Positions 17,467 through 27,127 of a stretch of 49,614 nt of DNA are shown here, in pieces. Origin of the DNA: Acidobacteriota bacterium (GTDB lineage Bacteria > Acidobacteriota > Terriglobia > Acidiferrales > UBA7541); NCBI GenBank assembly GCA_013289695.1, contig JABCZK010000034.1:1-49614 (forward strand), given 5' to 3'. A model generated the notes under the pieces. It was not told the DNA's origin and did not search any database. It saw only the letters and a program-made list of their open reading frames with translations. Both the position numbers and the translations under genes were made by a program. Each line of letters opens with the position of its first letter. Position 1 is the first letter of the stretch.

Positions 17467-17500
17467 GCGGGTTGCCGGAACGAAACCCTGTAGCGAGATG

Positions 17501-19369
17501 CTACTGCTTGATTCCCAGCCATGAATTGTAGATGGCCTTTTGTTGGTCCGTCGCGTGCTCCATAGGCTTGAGGGTATAAGTGGGATTAGGATTGGCCTTC
17601 AGTGCGACCGAAAAGTCTTTGAATTCACCGAGGCGTAGGACCGTTACGCGGACTGTATCGCCGGGCTTGTGCGCGGTGATTTCCTTCGCAAAGGCATCGG
17701 AATCCACCGCACGGCTGTCCACGGCGTAGATGATGTCGTCGCGGTCGAGTCCTGCTGATTCGGCAGGGCTGCCGGGCGTAATGTTGCGAATCTTGGCGCG
17801 GCCGTCGTCGTGCTTCGTTGTATCCACGCCCATCCAGGACTTGTCGGCGTCCAGTTTCTTTTCAACTGTAATTCCGGCATAGGCGAAATACTCCTCGTAG
17901 GGGATGGCTTGCTTGCCGGAAATATATCGGCGGAAAATGCCGCTGACGTCCGTGCCGGCAACCTCGGATGCAGCTTTTATGGCGTCGCCAGGTTCGAAGC
18001 CCGGTTTGGGCAGCGCGTGGCGCGAATAGAGCAGGCGCATCCAGTCGTCGAGGGATTTCTGGTTGCTGGTATCCTGGCGGATTGCGAAATCCAGGATGTG
18101 GCCGATGATTTGGCCGCCATCGTAATAGGAATACCAGGTGTTCAGAAGGTTGTTGTCCTGGTGGATCACGCTGTCGCGCGGAAACCAGGTATCCCAGCTG
18201 GTGTCTTCGATGCTGCGCTCGCCGCGACCGGGTTGCGCTTCGAATTTTGTGATGAGTTGGCTGACCGAATCAAGATATTGCTCGGGAGTAATCAGGCCCG
18301 CGTGCACCAGGGCCAGGGCGCCGTAATAACTCGTGAGGCCTTCGGAGATCCACAGCGACGGCGTGTGCACCATTTGCGAATAATCGAAGGGACCGAGAGG
18401 AAGCGGGCGCAGGCGCTTGACATTCCAGGCGTGGAAGAATTCGTGCGCGGAGACGAAGAGTTTCAGATCGTAGCGATTGACATAGCCGGGGGTCGGCTCG
18501 GTGGAATCCCAGTCGGCGGAAAAATTAATTTGCGTGGAATTCAGATGTTCCAGGCCGCCACCGGTCTTTGGCCAGACGTGAAAAATAAAATAGTAGTCTC
18601 GGAAGGGAGCGGCTTGGCCGGAGGTGCCGGCCACCGCTTGGAACATGGGCACTTCCTGGGCGACTACTTTCTGCAGATCGTCCACGAACTTCGCAAAATC
18701 CTTTTGGCCCATGACGTCGTGCACGATCACGTGATATTTCGTGCCGAGGACTTCGAAGTCTTTTTCCGCGAAATCGGAAATCTCCAGCGGGCAATCGGCG
18801 AACGTGTCGTAGTTAGCCGCCTGAAAAGTTGTGGCGGAGGTGTGCTCCAGGCCGGTGGCGACGCGCCAGCCATTCGGGGCTGCGACCGATAGTGTGGCGG
18901 GGCGGTCTTTTCCGCCGACCAGGTACATCCACAGGGAAGGGCCGCCGATGAAGGCGTGGCGCTCGTTGTACTGCGCGATGTTGTTCTGCAGTGTGTTGGC
19001 GTAAACCTGATAATCGATCGTAACTGATTTCGCGCCTGACAGCTCGACGCGCCAGGTTTGATTGTCCGTCTTTCGCCAGGAAAGTTCCTGGCCGGCTGCG
19101 GAGTGCGCGCGAAAACGCTGCACGTTCGCGGCATAGTTTTCGATGTAGTAGGAACCCGGCGCCCAATCCGGGACGGCGAATTCCGCGGACGTGCCAGTGA
19201 GCGCGTCCGCGTGAATCGTGACGTCGAGCAGGTGTGAGTTGGGCCGTTCGAATTTCAATTCGTAACTGACTGGATTGGCGGCGGAAGCGGCAGCAGAATA
19301 TGCCAGCAAGCAAACGGCGGCAAGAAGCGGCAGATGGCGCAAGAAACGGCTGGATAGCGGTGGCTTCAT
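17501..19369 (-). CDS. M61 family metallopeptidase with PDZ domain, exported
   Basis: The ATG at 19369 has GGAG six bases upstream and gives a signal peptide (hydrophobic LLAAVCLLAYSAAASA, residues 14-30). In-frame upstream codons to 19606 lie inside the VanZ-like gene and are unlikely. The mature protein has the M61 N-terminal beta domain, the zinc site HEFFHAWNVKRLRP near residue 309 with the third ligand in SLWISEGLTSYY, and a C-terminal PDZ domain (RNITPGSPAESAGLDRDDII). Family members include glycyl aminopeptidases; the substrate here is unknown. It is 622 residues, a usual length, and is probably co-transcribed behind guaB and the VanZ-like gene. Confidence 0.9.
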   Translation of the reverse strand: MKPPLSSRFLRHLPLLAAVCLLAYSAAASAANPVSYELKFERPNSHLLDVTIHADALTGTSAEFAVPDWAPGSYYIENYAANVQRFRAHSAAGQELSWRKTDNQTWRVELSGAKSVTIDYQVYANTLQNNIAQYNERHAFIGGPSLWMYLVGGKDRPATLSVAAPNGWRVATGLEHTSATTFQAANYDTFADCPLEISDFAEKDFEVLGTKYHVIVHDVMGQKDFAKFVDDLQKVVAQEVPMFQAVAGTSGQAAPFRDYYFIFHVWPKTGGGLEHLNSTQINFSADWDSTEPTPGYVNRYDLKLFVSAHEFFHAWNVKRLRPLPLGPFDYSQMVHTPSLWISEGLTSYYGALALVHAGLITPEQYLDSVSQLITKFEAQPGRGERSIEDTSWDTWFPRDSVIHQDNNLLNTWYSYYDGGQIIGHILDFAIRQDTSNQKSLDDWMRLLYSRHALPKPGFEPGDAIKAASEVAGTDVSGIFRRYISGKQAIPYEEYFAYAGITVEKKLDADKSWMGVDTTKHDDGRAKIRNITPGSPAESAGLDRDDIIYAVDSRAVDSDAFAKEITAHKPGDTVRVTVLRLGEFKDFSVALKANPNPTYTLKPMEHATDQQKAIYNSWLGIKQ

Positions 19370-19397
19370 TGGCGTCTCCATTTCTGTCGGTGGATTT

Positions 19398-19889
19398 TTA
19401 AGCTGTGTTGGTCGGAATCGTGCCGGCGGCATTCTTTTCATCCTGGTGCCGCTTTTCACGAGCCTTTCCCAAAAGCACGAATAATGATGCGACGATCTGT
19501 GCGGCGACGCCGCCCGACGTGTCAATGAGCACATCACCCACGGCAGCGGTGCGGCCGGGTACGAACGACTGGTGATACTCATCGAGCGCGGCGTAACAGG
19601 CGACAATCAATATCGTCACCAGCGCCCAGCGCAAGTACAGGCCTTTTTCACCGGCGCGAATCCCGCGCAAGATCAGCATGCTAAGGATGAAATATTCGGT
19701 CAAGTGCCCGCATTTGCGGATGATGTGGTGAAGGAAATCGAGAGATTCAGCAGAAGCGTGAGGAAGAAAAAAGCGCAGGATGGGAATGATGTAGTGGCTC
19801 GTGTTCGTTGACGTAAAAGCGCCCGTAGAAAAACCAGAAATTACTACCGCCCAGATAAGCGCAGGCCACCAGTAGCGGAGCCACTTCAT
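19398..19889 (-). CDS. VanZ-like membrane protein
   Basis: The 163-residue protein (from ATG 19889; a TTG start at 19934 is possible but has no ribosome site) has four hydrophobic segments, beginning with WWPALIWAVVISGFS. The VanZ-family motifs are FLHHIIRKCGHLTEYFILS and the AALDEYHQSFVPGRTAAVGD loop, with the conserved DEYHQ and GD residues. VanZ proteins are small membrane proteins; one gives low-level teicoplanin resistance, and the role of most is unknown. It lies 62 bases downstream of guaB on the same strand. Confidence 0.85.
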   Translation of the reverse strand: MKWLRYWWPALIWAVVISGFSTGAFTSTNTSHYIIPILRFFLPHASAESLDFLHHIIRKCGHLTEYFILSMLILRGIRAGEKGLYLRWALVTILIVACYAALDEYHQSFVPGRTAAVGDVLIDTSGGVAAQIVASLFVLLGKAREKRHQDEKNAAGTIPTNTA

Positions 19890-19951
19890 CCTAGCGGTCC
19901 AGTCCAGTGCAGCGACGGATTGATTGCAGTCCAATTTTCAAAGGGAGCGCT

Positions 19952-21412
19952 CTATTCGCGTCTGTAATTGGGAGCTTCGCGAGTGATGATCACGTCGTGC
20001 ACGTGGCTTTCGAGCAAGCCCGCCGACGAAATGCGGATAAATTTGCTGCGTTCCTGAAGTTCGGTGAGATTGGCCGCGCCGCAGTAGCCCATGCCGCTGC
20101 GCAGGCCGCCGACAAGCTGGTCCACCAGGCCCGCCAGAGGGCCTTTATAGGGCACTTGGCCTTCGATGCCTTCCGGGACGGACTTGCCGCGTTCGACGCC
20201 TTCTTGCGCGTAGCGATCGGCCGAGCCGGCTTCCATGGCGCCGAGCGAACCCATACCGCGATAGGATTTGAAAGTGCGGCCTTGATACAAAATCGTTTCG
20301 CCCGGTGATTCCTCGGTGCCGGCGAAAAGACCGCCGATCATGACGGAGTTGGCTCCAGCGGCAATGGCCTTGGTGATGTCGCCGGAAAATTTGATGCCGC
20401 CATCGGCGATCACGGGGACGCCGGTGCCTTTCGCGGCGCGCGAAGTTTCGATGATCGCGGTGATCTGCGGGACGCCCGCGCCGGTGACCACGCGCGTGGT
20501 GCAGATGGAGCCGGGACCGATGCCGATTTTCAGGCCGTCCACGCCGAGCGAAATCAGATCGCGGGCGCCTTCGGCGGTGGCTACGTTGCCCGCCACCACT
20601 TGCATCTCCGGATATTTCTGTTTCACGGCGCGGATGGCATCCATTACGCGCGAGCTGTGCCCGTGCGCGGTGTCGATCGCCAGCACGTCCACTTTTTCAC
20701 GCGCCATTTCCGCGGCACGCTCTAGAAAATCGCCGGTGGCGCCGATGGCGGCGCCCACGCGCAGGCGGCCATGCTCGTCTTTAGTGGCGTTGGGGAACTC
20801 GATTTTCTTCTGGATGTCTTTTACGGTGATCAGACCTTTCAGGTTGAAATCCGCGTCGACGACCAGGAGTTTTTCGATGCGATGGCGCTGCAGAATGCGT
20901 TCAGCTTCTTCGAGCGTGGTGCCCACCGGAACCGTGACGAGATTGTCCTTGGTCATTACCGAGCTGACGGGCTGATCCAGATTGCGTTCGAAACGCAAAT
21001 CGCGGTTGGTGAGAATGCCTACGAGGCGCGCACCGCGCGTCACCGGCAGGCCCGACACTTTGTACTTGTTCATGATGTCGAGCGCCTGGCGGACGGAAAG
21101 TTCGGGCGCAATGGTGACCGGGTCAACGATCATGCCGCTTTCCGAGCGCTTGACGCGGTCCACTTCTTCGGCCTGGCGGTCAATGGTCATGTTGCGATGG
21201 ATGAATCCGATGCCGCCCTGGCGCGCGATGGCGATGGCCAGGCGCGCGTCCGTGACCGTATCCATGGCCGCAGCGACGATAGGAATGTTCAGGGAAATTT
21301 TGCGCGAGAGGCAGGTGCGCGTGTCCGCCTGAGTAGGCAGGATCGAGGATTTGCCCGGCAATAGCAGCACATCGTCGAAGGTGAGCGCTTCGGGAATGGG
21401 TCCTTCAATCAT
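19952..21412 (-). CDS. guaB: Inosine-5'-monophosphate dehydrogenase
   Basis: This enzyme oxidises IMP to XMP with NAD, the committed step to GMP. The 486-residue protein has [17 protein letters not shown] at the N-terminus, two CBS domains (about residues 95-205; [20 protein letters not shown] is part of the first), the catalytic loop [17 protein letters not shown] with the active Cys, the flap region and a C-terminal [23 protein letters not shown] precedes the ATG. Upstream are a good promoter and a leader hairpin. Confidence 0.97.
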   Translation of the reverse strand: MIEGPIPEALTFDDVLLLPGKSSILPTQADTRTCLSRKISLNIPIVAAAMDTVTDARLAIAIARQGGIGFIHRNMTIDRQAEEVDRVKRSESGMIVDPVTIAPELSVRQALDIMNKYKVSGLPVTRGARLVGILTNRDLRFERNLDQPVSSVMTKDNLVTVPVGTTLEEAERILQRHRIEKLLVVDADFNLKGLITVKDIQKKIEFPNATKDEHGRLRVGAAIGATGDFLERAAEMAREKVDVLAIDTAHGHSSRVMDAIRAVKQKYPEMQVVAGNVATAEGARDLISLGVDGLKIGIGPGSICTTRVVTGAGVPQITAIIETSRAAKGTGVPVIADGGIKFSGDITKAIAAGANSVMIGGLFAGTEESPGETILYQGRTFKSYRGMGSLGAMEAGSADRYAQEGVERGKSVPEGIEGQVPYKGPLAGLVDQLVGGLRSGMGYCGAANLTELQERSKFIRISSAGLLESHVHDVIITREAPNYRRE

Positions 21413-21450
21413 CTATTCTCCTGTGAGCCTGAAGGTCCCCATATGCAGCA

Positions 21451-21475
21451 GAGCCCAGCCGGATTCGCTGGGCTC
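21451..21475 (-). other. Hairpin in guaB leader
   Basis: GAGCCCAGC (21451-21459) and GCTGGGCTC (21467-21475) form a perfect 9-bp stem with a 7-base loop, about 40 bases upstream of the guaB start and downstream of its predicted promoter. There is no T-run beside it, so it is not a simple terminator. It does not resemble a purine riboswitch aptamer that I can recognise. Confidence 0.5.
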
Positions 21476-21506
21476 GTGGAAGATTCATTTGTAGCGGCAG
21501 ACCTTC

Positions 21507-21550
21507 ATTATACAAGTATTCATTTTATGTGCATCCGCCAATGAAATCAA
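21507..21550 (-). promoter_or_regulatory. Predicted sigma70-type promoter of guaB
   Basis: Read on the minus strand, TTGATT (21545-21550) and TAAAAT (21522-21527) are separated by exactly 17 bases. A second perfect -10-like hexamer, TATAAT, lies at 21507-21512. Both point into guaB. The segment is the most AT-rich in this part of the window. Confidence 0.65.
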
Positions 21551-21630
21551 GTTGCGGCGGCCGGAGCTGATTTGAAAACTGACGGCTAGTAAGGTTGCGC
21601 GAAACCTCCGGACTCCCTACCATGTAACCA

Positions 21631-22659
21631 GTGAAGGAATTCAGACCACATCCACTACTGCGCAATCCTCATGCGATGACCATTGCGGCGAATTTCTGGC
21701 CGCGGCCGGTTCCGCGTCTCCCTCGAGGTGTGGCGCGTTCGTTCGCGACGGAACCTGGCACGCAGGTTCTGGGCCAGTGCCACTGGCAGCAGAATCCGCG
21801 CGAACATCCCACCTTGGTGGTGCTGCACGGCCTGGAGGGTTCCTGCGAATCGGGCTACATGCGCGGCACGGGGGAAAAGGCCTGGATCGCGGGCTTCAAC
21901 GTGGTGCGTCTGAATCAGCGGAATTGCGGCGGCACGGAGAAGCTGAGCCCAACCCTTTACCATTCCGGCCTGAGCTGCGACATTCGCGCTGTAGTGCTGG
22001 AGCTGGCTGAACGCGACGGCCTACCAGAAATATTTGCCGCGGGTTATTCCATGGGCGGAAATCTGGTGCTGAAGATGGCGGGAGAAATGGACGGCTCACC
22101 TGTGGCGGAGTTGCGAGCCGTCGTGGCCATTGCGCCGGCGCTGGATCTGGCAGCTTGCGCAGACGCGCTGAGTAAGCCGCGCAATTTCATTTACGAACAT
22201 CATTTCGTGACGCGACTGAAGCGGCACATGCGGCACAAGGCGAGCTTGTTTACGGATTTATATCCTTTGCACGCGGTTCCTGGATTCCCGAAGATCAGCA
22301 CGGTGCGCGAGTTTGATGACGTGATCACGGCGCGGTACTGCGGGTTCGCGGATGCCAGCGATTATTACGCTCGTTCCAGCGCATCGCGGGTGGTCGCTGA
22401 AATTCATGTGCCTACCCTGATTATTGCCGCGAAGGACGATCCCTTCGTGCCGTTCGGGCCGTTTCAAAATCCGGCGATTCTGGGCAACCGATGGATCACG
22501 CTGATGGCGCCGGAGCATGGCGGGCACTGCGCGTTTATATCGCAGGAGGACGGGCCGGAGCGGTTTTGGGCGGAGGCGAGGATCGTGGAGTTTTGCAAGA
22601 GCAACTCGGAATTAGCGCGCATATCTGCCACTTTCGCGGATAAGTTAGAAGTCAAATAA
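21631..22659 (+). CDS. YheT-type alpha/beta hydrolase
   Basis: The 342-residue protein starts at a GTG that keeps the family N-terminus FRPHPLLRNPHAMTI. There is no clear Shine-Dalgarno site. The fold markers are VVLHGLEGSCES (oxyanion region), the nucleophile elbow AAGYSMGGN with Ser near 140, an acid in IIAAKDDPFVPF, and His in APEHGGHCAF. Proteins of this family (YheT, ABHD1/3) are predicted esterases or lipases of unclear substrate. The gene is transcribed away from guaB and stands alone, convergent with the M24 gene. Confidence 0.87.
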   Translation: MKEFRPHPLLRNPHAMTIAANFWPRPVPRLPRGVARSFATEPGTQVLGQCHWQQNPREHPTLVVLHGLEGSCESGYMRGTGEKAWIAGFNVVRLNQRNCGGTEKLSPTLYHSGLSCDIRAVVLELAERDGLPEIFAAGYSMGGNLVLKMAGEMDGSPVAELRAVVAIAPALDLAACADALSKPRNFIYEHHFVTRLKRHMRHKASLFTDLYPLHAVPGFPKISTVREFDDVITARYCGFADASDYYARSSASRVVAEIHVPTLIIAAKDDPFVPFGPFQNPAILGNRWITLMAPEHGGHCAFISQEDGPERFWAEARIVEFCKSNSELARISATFADKLEVK

Positions 22660-22719
22660 ACGGGCGGGACGCCCTTCGACCCTGTCTCCGCCAGGCTCTC
22701 AGGGCAAGCCGGCGCTATG

Positions 22720-24012
22720 CTAAGCGATCGGAGTTTCGAGCGAGGGTTGGAACCCGGATGTTAGCAATTGAGCCTCTCCAGATTCGGCGATCACCATATC
22801 GTCTTCGCAGCGCATACCATAATCACCGACGACATAGATTCCCGGCTCATTGGAAAAGGTCATGCCGGGCTTGAGGATGGAGTGGTTTCCGTGGACCAGG
22901 TAGGGTGACTCGTGGCCGTCCATCCCGATGCCATGGCCCAGGCGGTGCGAAAAATATTTGTAGCCGGGACCGAATCCGGCGTCGGAGATGACTTTGCGCG
23001 CTGCATCGTCCACCGAGCCACATTCGTGGCCGGCGACGGCAGCGGCGAGCGCGGCATTCTGCGCGTTGCGCACGATTTCAAAAGCGTGCTGAAGCTTTTC
23101 GGGGGGCTTGCCCAGAACGCCCACTCGCGTGACGTCCGATTGATAGCCTTCGACGGTTGTGCCGTCGTCAATCATCACTCCGATGCCCTCGCGCAGCACT
23201 TGCTCTTCGCGCGATCCGTGGGGAAGGGCAGAGGACGGTCCGAAAAACACGGAGGCTTCACCACGCAGTCCCATGCGGGCGTAGCCGCGCGTCGCAAGCT
23301 CGGAGACCTCGCGCTGTGTCATGCCTTCGCGCAACGAAGCGAAAATGGCTTGGTACACCGCGCAAGTGGCCGAGCAGGCCAGGCGCATCAACTCCAATTC
23401 GTGAGCGCTTTTCTGCGCACGGCAGCCGACAGTGATGGGATCGCCGCTAGCGTAATCAAGTGAAGTTGCAGCGTGGCGCAGTCCATCGAAGAAGACGTAG
23501 CGCGTGGTGGCTTCCACGCCTACCTGTCCCGTGCGGATGCCGCGCTCCGCCAGCCATTTTTCAATAATCGAATACGGACTTTCATCTTCCTGCCATACGC
23601 GGATTTCCACCGGCCAGCGGAGTTGCTCGCGCAGGCGGCCTTCTTCAAAAGCCGGGGCGACCAAAAGCGGATCGCCTTTCCGGGGCACCAGAAACGTCAG
23701 GATGCGCTCGCTGGGCCACCAATGGATGCCGGTGTAATAGACCAGCGTGGTGCCGGGAGTGACGTACAGAGCTTCGAAACGCGGCTTCGTGTCCGTCATC
23801 AGTTGTTGCGCGCGAGCGACGCGCGCCTGCAGTTCGTCGGTAGGAATCGGTTTCACGCGGTCGCCGAGGGGCTTCAAGGCGTCGAACGCGGGTGGTAGTG
23901 ATTGTCCAGCGGATTGTGACCCGGCTACCGGCCGATCGAAGACGGTTCCAGCCGCAACGCCGCCAGTAGCGGCCGCGGCGGTCTTGAATAAATCACGCCG
24001 AGAAAATTTCAT
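22720..24012 (-). CDS. Tat-exported M24 family peptidase (Xaa-Pro type)
   Basis: The N-terminus MKFSRRDLFKTAAAATGGVAA is a twin-arginine signal, so the protein is predicted to be exported folded. After an N-terminal creatinase-like domain comes the pita-bread domain with metal ligands: Asp in MIDDGTTVEGYQSDVTR (two Asp), His in SHRLGHGIGMDGHESP, Glu in SNEPGIYVV and Glu in MRCEDDM. These fit prolidase or aminopeptidase P; the exact substrate cannot be told. At 430 residues it is full length. AGGAG lies five bases before the ATG. It starts 20 bases after the kinase-propeller gene and probably shares its transcript. Confidence 0.88.
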   Translation of the reverse strand: MKFSRRDLFKTAAAATGGVAAGTVFDRPVAGSQSAGQSLPPAFDALKPLGDRVKPIPTDELQARVARAQQLMTDTKPRFEALYVTPGTTLVYYTGIHWWPSERILTFLVPRKGDPLLVAPAFEEGRLREQLRWPVEIRVWQEDESPYSIIEKWLAERGIRTGQVGVEATTRYVFFDGLRHAATSLDYASGDPITVGCRAQKSAHELELMRLACSATCAVYQAIFASLREGMTQREVSELATRGYARMGLRGEASVFFGPSSALPHGSREEQVLREGIGVMIDDGTTVEGYQSDVTRVGVLGKPPEKLQHAFEIVRNAQNAALAAAVAGHECGSVDDAARKVISDAGFGPGYKYFSHRLGHGIGMDGHESPYLVHGNHSILKPGMTFSNEPGIYVVGDYGMRCEDDMVIAESGEAQLLTSGFQPSLETPIA

Positions 24013-24031
24013 GGAACTCCTGATGGAAGAA

Positions 24032-26875
24032 TCAGTGAAAGTGCGAGATCAGCACGGCGTCCGTTACGGCGCGGCCGTGGGCGTAGATTATTTGCTTCCC
24101 GTCCGGCGACAGGGTGTACGCACCCCACTGAAAATCAGGCCCTAGATTCATCACTTGCTTGGCTGCGGCCGGCGCGCTGCCTTGCGGCCCGACGGGTTGA
24201 GCCCACAGGCTTACGACCCCATCTTTGTTGACCGGATACAAAACCGCGCGACCGTCTTTTGTCCAGGCGAGTTTCTGTCCGCCATCGCCACTGAAGGCGG
24301 CTTGCGTTTCCTGGGGCAGGTCATAGACGTTGCGAATCTCTCCGCCGTCCAGGCCGACAATCGCGAGCTTAGGACGCTTACCCGGTTCCGGCTGATACGC
24401 GCTCGCTATGGAGGTTCCATCCGGCGAGATCACGGGAGCAAACAATTCCTCTTGGGAGATTTTGGCGGGTGTGGCGCCGTCAATTCCAACACGCATCAAG
24501 TGAATGGAATCACCGCTGACCTCGGCGTAGACCACGAATTTTCCGTCCGGCGAGCAATTGGGATGCACCGCAGTCAGTCCGGAGCTGAGCTGCATGAGAT
24601 TGGATCCATCTATATCCGCGCGCCAGATGGAACTGCTGTCTTTGCCGCGACCCATGGTGAAGACGAAGTGCCGGCCGTCGCCGCAGCTGGAAAGCCAGCT
24701 TGGGCTGACGACACCTGAGGCAATGTCGTGGACGTTCGAGCCATCGGGCGCCGCGCTCGCAAGCTGAATGCTTCCAGACGTGTAGTAGGTGTAGATGATT
24801 CTGCCGTCGGGCGTCCATATGATTCCGGAAATACCATCGGCGCGGCTGATGCCGCTGGAGATTTGGCGTGGCGGCGAGAACGAAGTGGAGCTACCGAAGT
24901 TTGCGACCCACAAGCTACCCGTAAGGGTTACCTGGGCGGAGGCAAGCGCGGAGCCGTCGGAGGTGATGCTTGTACCGTTGTAGAAATTCAAATCATTGGT
25001 CACGCGGCGAACTTCGGCGTCGGGATAACTCAGCGAAAAAAGCTGCGCGTTGAGGGACGTCCTGGTCACGCGCGCGTTGAAAAGTATCGCGGATCCATCT
25101 GGAAGCCAGGCCATTTGATCGGGAGCGAGCCAGTCAACGGAACCCAGGCGGGTTTTCGTTTTGGAGACGATATCCATGATCTCGACGGAATACTTGTCGA
25201 ATTCGCCCGTGGGATTGTCCGCTACGGCGATGCGCTTGCCGTCGGGAGACCACGCCGGGCCGCTGTCGGAAAAACGAGGCGGGTTGGTCAAAACCAGCAG
25301 GTCCTGTTCGCCGGTGCCGTCTGCATTCGCGACGATCAATTTGGAAGTCTTGGCCTTGCTGACCTGCCTGACGAACACGAACCGCTTACCGTCGGGAGAA
25401 AAACTGATCGGACTATCCACATCTACGATCACCTGGCGGGGCGCGCCGCCGAGGGAAGGCGCCTGAAAAAGAGTCCCAACGCCGACGGATTCATCACGCT
25501 TGACGAAGTAAAGGTAATTGCCATCGAGCGAAAAATTTAAACCTGCGATCTCGCCCGGCGAACCGAGTTCCACTTGCGCGGTGCTTCCGGTGGCGAGCTG
25601 GCGAATCCAAATACCGTGACTGCCTTTTTCATCCGCGACGTAGGCGACCCACTTGCCGTCCGCCGAAATTGTGGCGGAATGGATGTTGCCGGTGGATGTG
25701 ATGGGCGAAATCATCATTTGCGAAAATGACGCCGCCTCCTCGTGGTGGTGTCCGAAGCGATCGTGAAAAGCAACGGTAAGAACCGCGCCAACGGCAATGA
25801 GGATCGCTACAGCCGCCGCGATCCACACGCCCCGGCGCGCGCCACTTTGCGTGGGAGCATTCCCAGAGGCGGGTGTTGATGCTGGAACCGGAGTCGAGTG
25901 CGAAGCTGCTGGTTGCGCCGCATTCGCGCCAGAGCCGGGATTGGCGGAGGAGCCTGCGGCTGCCCATGAACCGGTGGAACCGCTGGGGGAGCGCGAAGAG
26001 TCCGTGTCGCGTTTCAGGCGCTTCAAATCACCGCGCAGTTCGGCGGCCGTCTGATAGCGCAGGTCGCGGTCTTTCTCCAGGGATTTTCCGATGATTTCTT
26101 CCAGCTTGGCTGGGACCACGGGATTGATGGAGGTGGGCGATGCAGGCGTGCGATTCAAAATGGCGTCAAAAATCACCGCCGAAGTATTGCCGTTGAACGC
26201 CGCTTGGCCCGTGGCCATCTCGTACAGCACCGCACCCAGACTGAAGAGATCGGTACGCGCATCGAGTTCCTCGCCGCGCGCCTGCTCCGGGGACATATAT
26301 GCGACTGTGCCGATCGCCGAGCCGGGACTAGTGAGAAACAGATTGTCGGTGGTGGGTTGGGTGACGCTGTTACCCGCCCCGACCGCTTCACCGATGCGGC
26401 GCGTGGCGGCTTGTTTGGCCAATCCAAAATCGAGAATTTTTGCCTGGCCGCGGGAGGTGATGAAAATATTCGCCGGCTTGATGTCGCGATGAATGATGCC
26501 GCGGGCATGGGCGGCGTCGAGCGCATCGGCAATCTGCGCACCGAAATCAAGCAGGGCATCGGTGGCCATGGGCCGGCCGCCGATGCGTTCGCGGAGCGTC
26601 TGCCCTTCGAGGACTTCCATGACCAGATAGGGGCGCCCGTTGTGCTCGCCCACGTCGTAGATGGTGCAAATGGCTGGATGATTCAGGGAAGACGCGGCAC
26701 GCGCTTCGCGCTGGAATCGTTCGAGCGCGGCTGGATCGCGCGCGAGATCCGCGGAGAGAAATTTGAGCGCGACTTGACGGCCCAGTCGCGTATCTTCCGC
26801 GCGAAATACCTGACCCATGCCGCCGCTGCCCAGCGGATCGAGAATGCGGTAATGCGAAATTGTTTCGCCAATCAT
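24032..26875 (-). CDS. Membrane Ser/Thr protein kinase with C-terminal TolB-like propeller
   Basis: The ATG at 26875 gives [20 protein letters not shown], the family start; TTG 26935 is a longer alternative. The Hanks-type kinase domain (about 1-280) has the glycine loop GSGGMG (16-21), Lys38 in [14 protein letters not shown] at 129-136 and DFG at 149-151, so it should be active. A Pro/Ser/Ala linker leads to one membrane segment ([20 protein letters not shown]). The outer ~570 residues are TolB/WD40-like repeats with recurring SPDG and W(S/T)PDGK-type motifs (for example [13 protein letters not shown]). Such kinase-propeller proteins are frequent in Acidobacteriota. Ligand and targets are unknown. 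Confidence 0.92.
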   Translation of the reverse strand: MIGETISHYRILDPLGSGGMGQVFRAEDTRLGRQVALKFLSADLARDPAALERFQREARAASSLNHPAICTIYDVGEHNGRPYLVMEVLEGQTLRERIGGRPMATDALLDFGAQIADALDAAHARGIIHRDIKPANIFITSRGQAKILDFGLAKQAATRRIGEAVGAGNSVTQPTTDNLFLTSPGSAIGTVAYMSPEQARGEELDARTDLFSLGAVLYEMATGQAAFNGNTSAVIFDAILNRTPASPTSINPVVPAKLEEIIGKSLEKDRDLRYQTAAELRGDLKRLKRDTDSSRSPSGSTGSWAAAGSSANPGSGANAAQPAASHSTPVPASTPASGNAPTQSGARRGVWIAAAVAILIAVGAVLTVAFHDRFGHHHEEAASFSQMMISPITSTGNIHSATISADGKWVAYVADEKGSHGIWIRQLATGSTAQVELGSPGEIAGLNFSLDGNYLYFVKRDESVGVGTLFQAPSLGGAPRQVIVDVDSPISFSPDGKRFVFVRQVSKAKTSKLIVANADGTGEQDLLVLTNPPRFSDSGPAWSPDGKRIAVADNPTGEFDKYSVEIMDIVSKTKTRLGSVDWLAPDQMAWLPDGSAILFNARVTRTSLNAQLFSLSYPDAEVRRVTNDLNFYNGTSITSDGSALASAQVTLTGSLWVANFGSSTSFSPPRQISSGISRADGISGIIWTPDGRIIYTYYTSGSIQLASAAPDGSNVHDIASGVVSPSWLSSCGDGRHFVFTMGRGKDSSSIWRADIDGSNLMQLSSGLTAVHPNCSPDGKFVVYAEVSGDSIHLMRVGIDGATPAKISQEELFAPVISPDGTSIASAYQPEPGKRPKLAIVGLDGGEIRNVYDLPQETQAAFSGDGGQKLAWTKDGRAVLYPVNKDGVVSLWAQPVGPQGSAPAAAKQVMNLGPDFQWGAYTLSPDGKQIIYAHGRAVTDAVLISHFH

Positions 26876-27127
26876 AGTGATATTTGTGCGCTGACGTTCG
26901 CACGCCATCGTAAACAACTGCGCGCGATGGCGCAAGGAGCTAAATGCGAGCGGATCAGCCGCTGGCGAAGAAAATGGAAAGAATGCCGGGCTGTTAGCAC
27001 GAGTCGCTAAGCGCTGATTCAGGCAAGAACTTGTGCAACTTTTCCCGAGGGGCTGGGTTTCACCCCCAGCAGCAAAAGGGGCACCGGCCCCCGGCCATCA
27101 TCGATTACCAACAAAGGAGAAATTCAG

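Noticed and set aside
17810..18892. A 360-codon plus-strand frame over the M61 gene
   Set aside because: The minus-strand frame carries the zinc site, signal peptide and PDZ domain; the plus frame has none and is a shadow.
22660..22719. Terminator between the YheT-type and M24 genes
   Set aside because: GGGCG-GGA-CGCCC and nearby inverted bits are present, but no T-run follows in either direction; it may be a decayed repeat.
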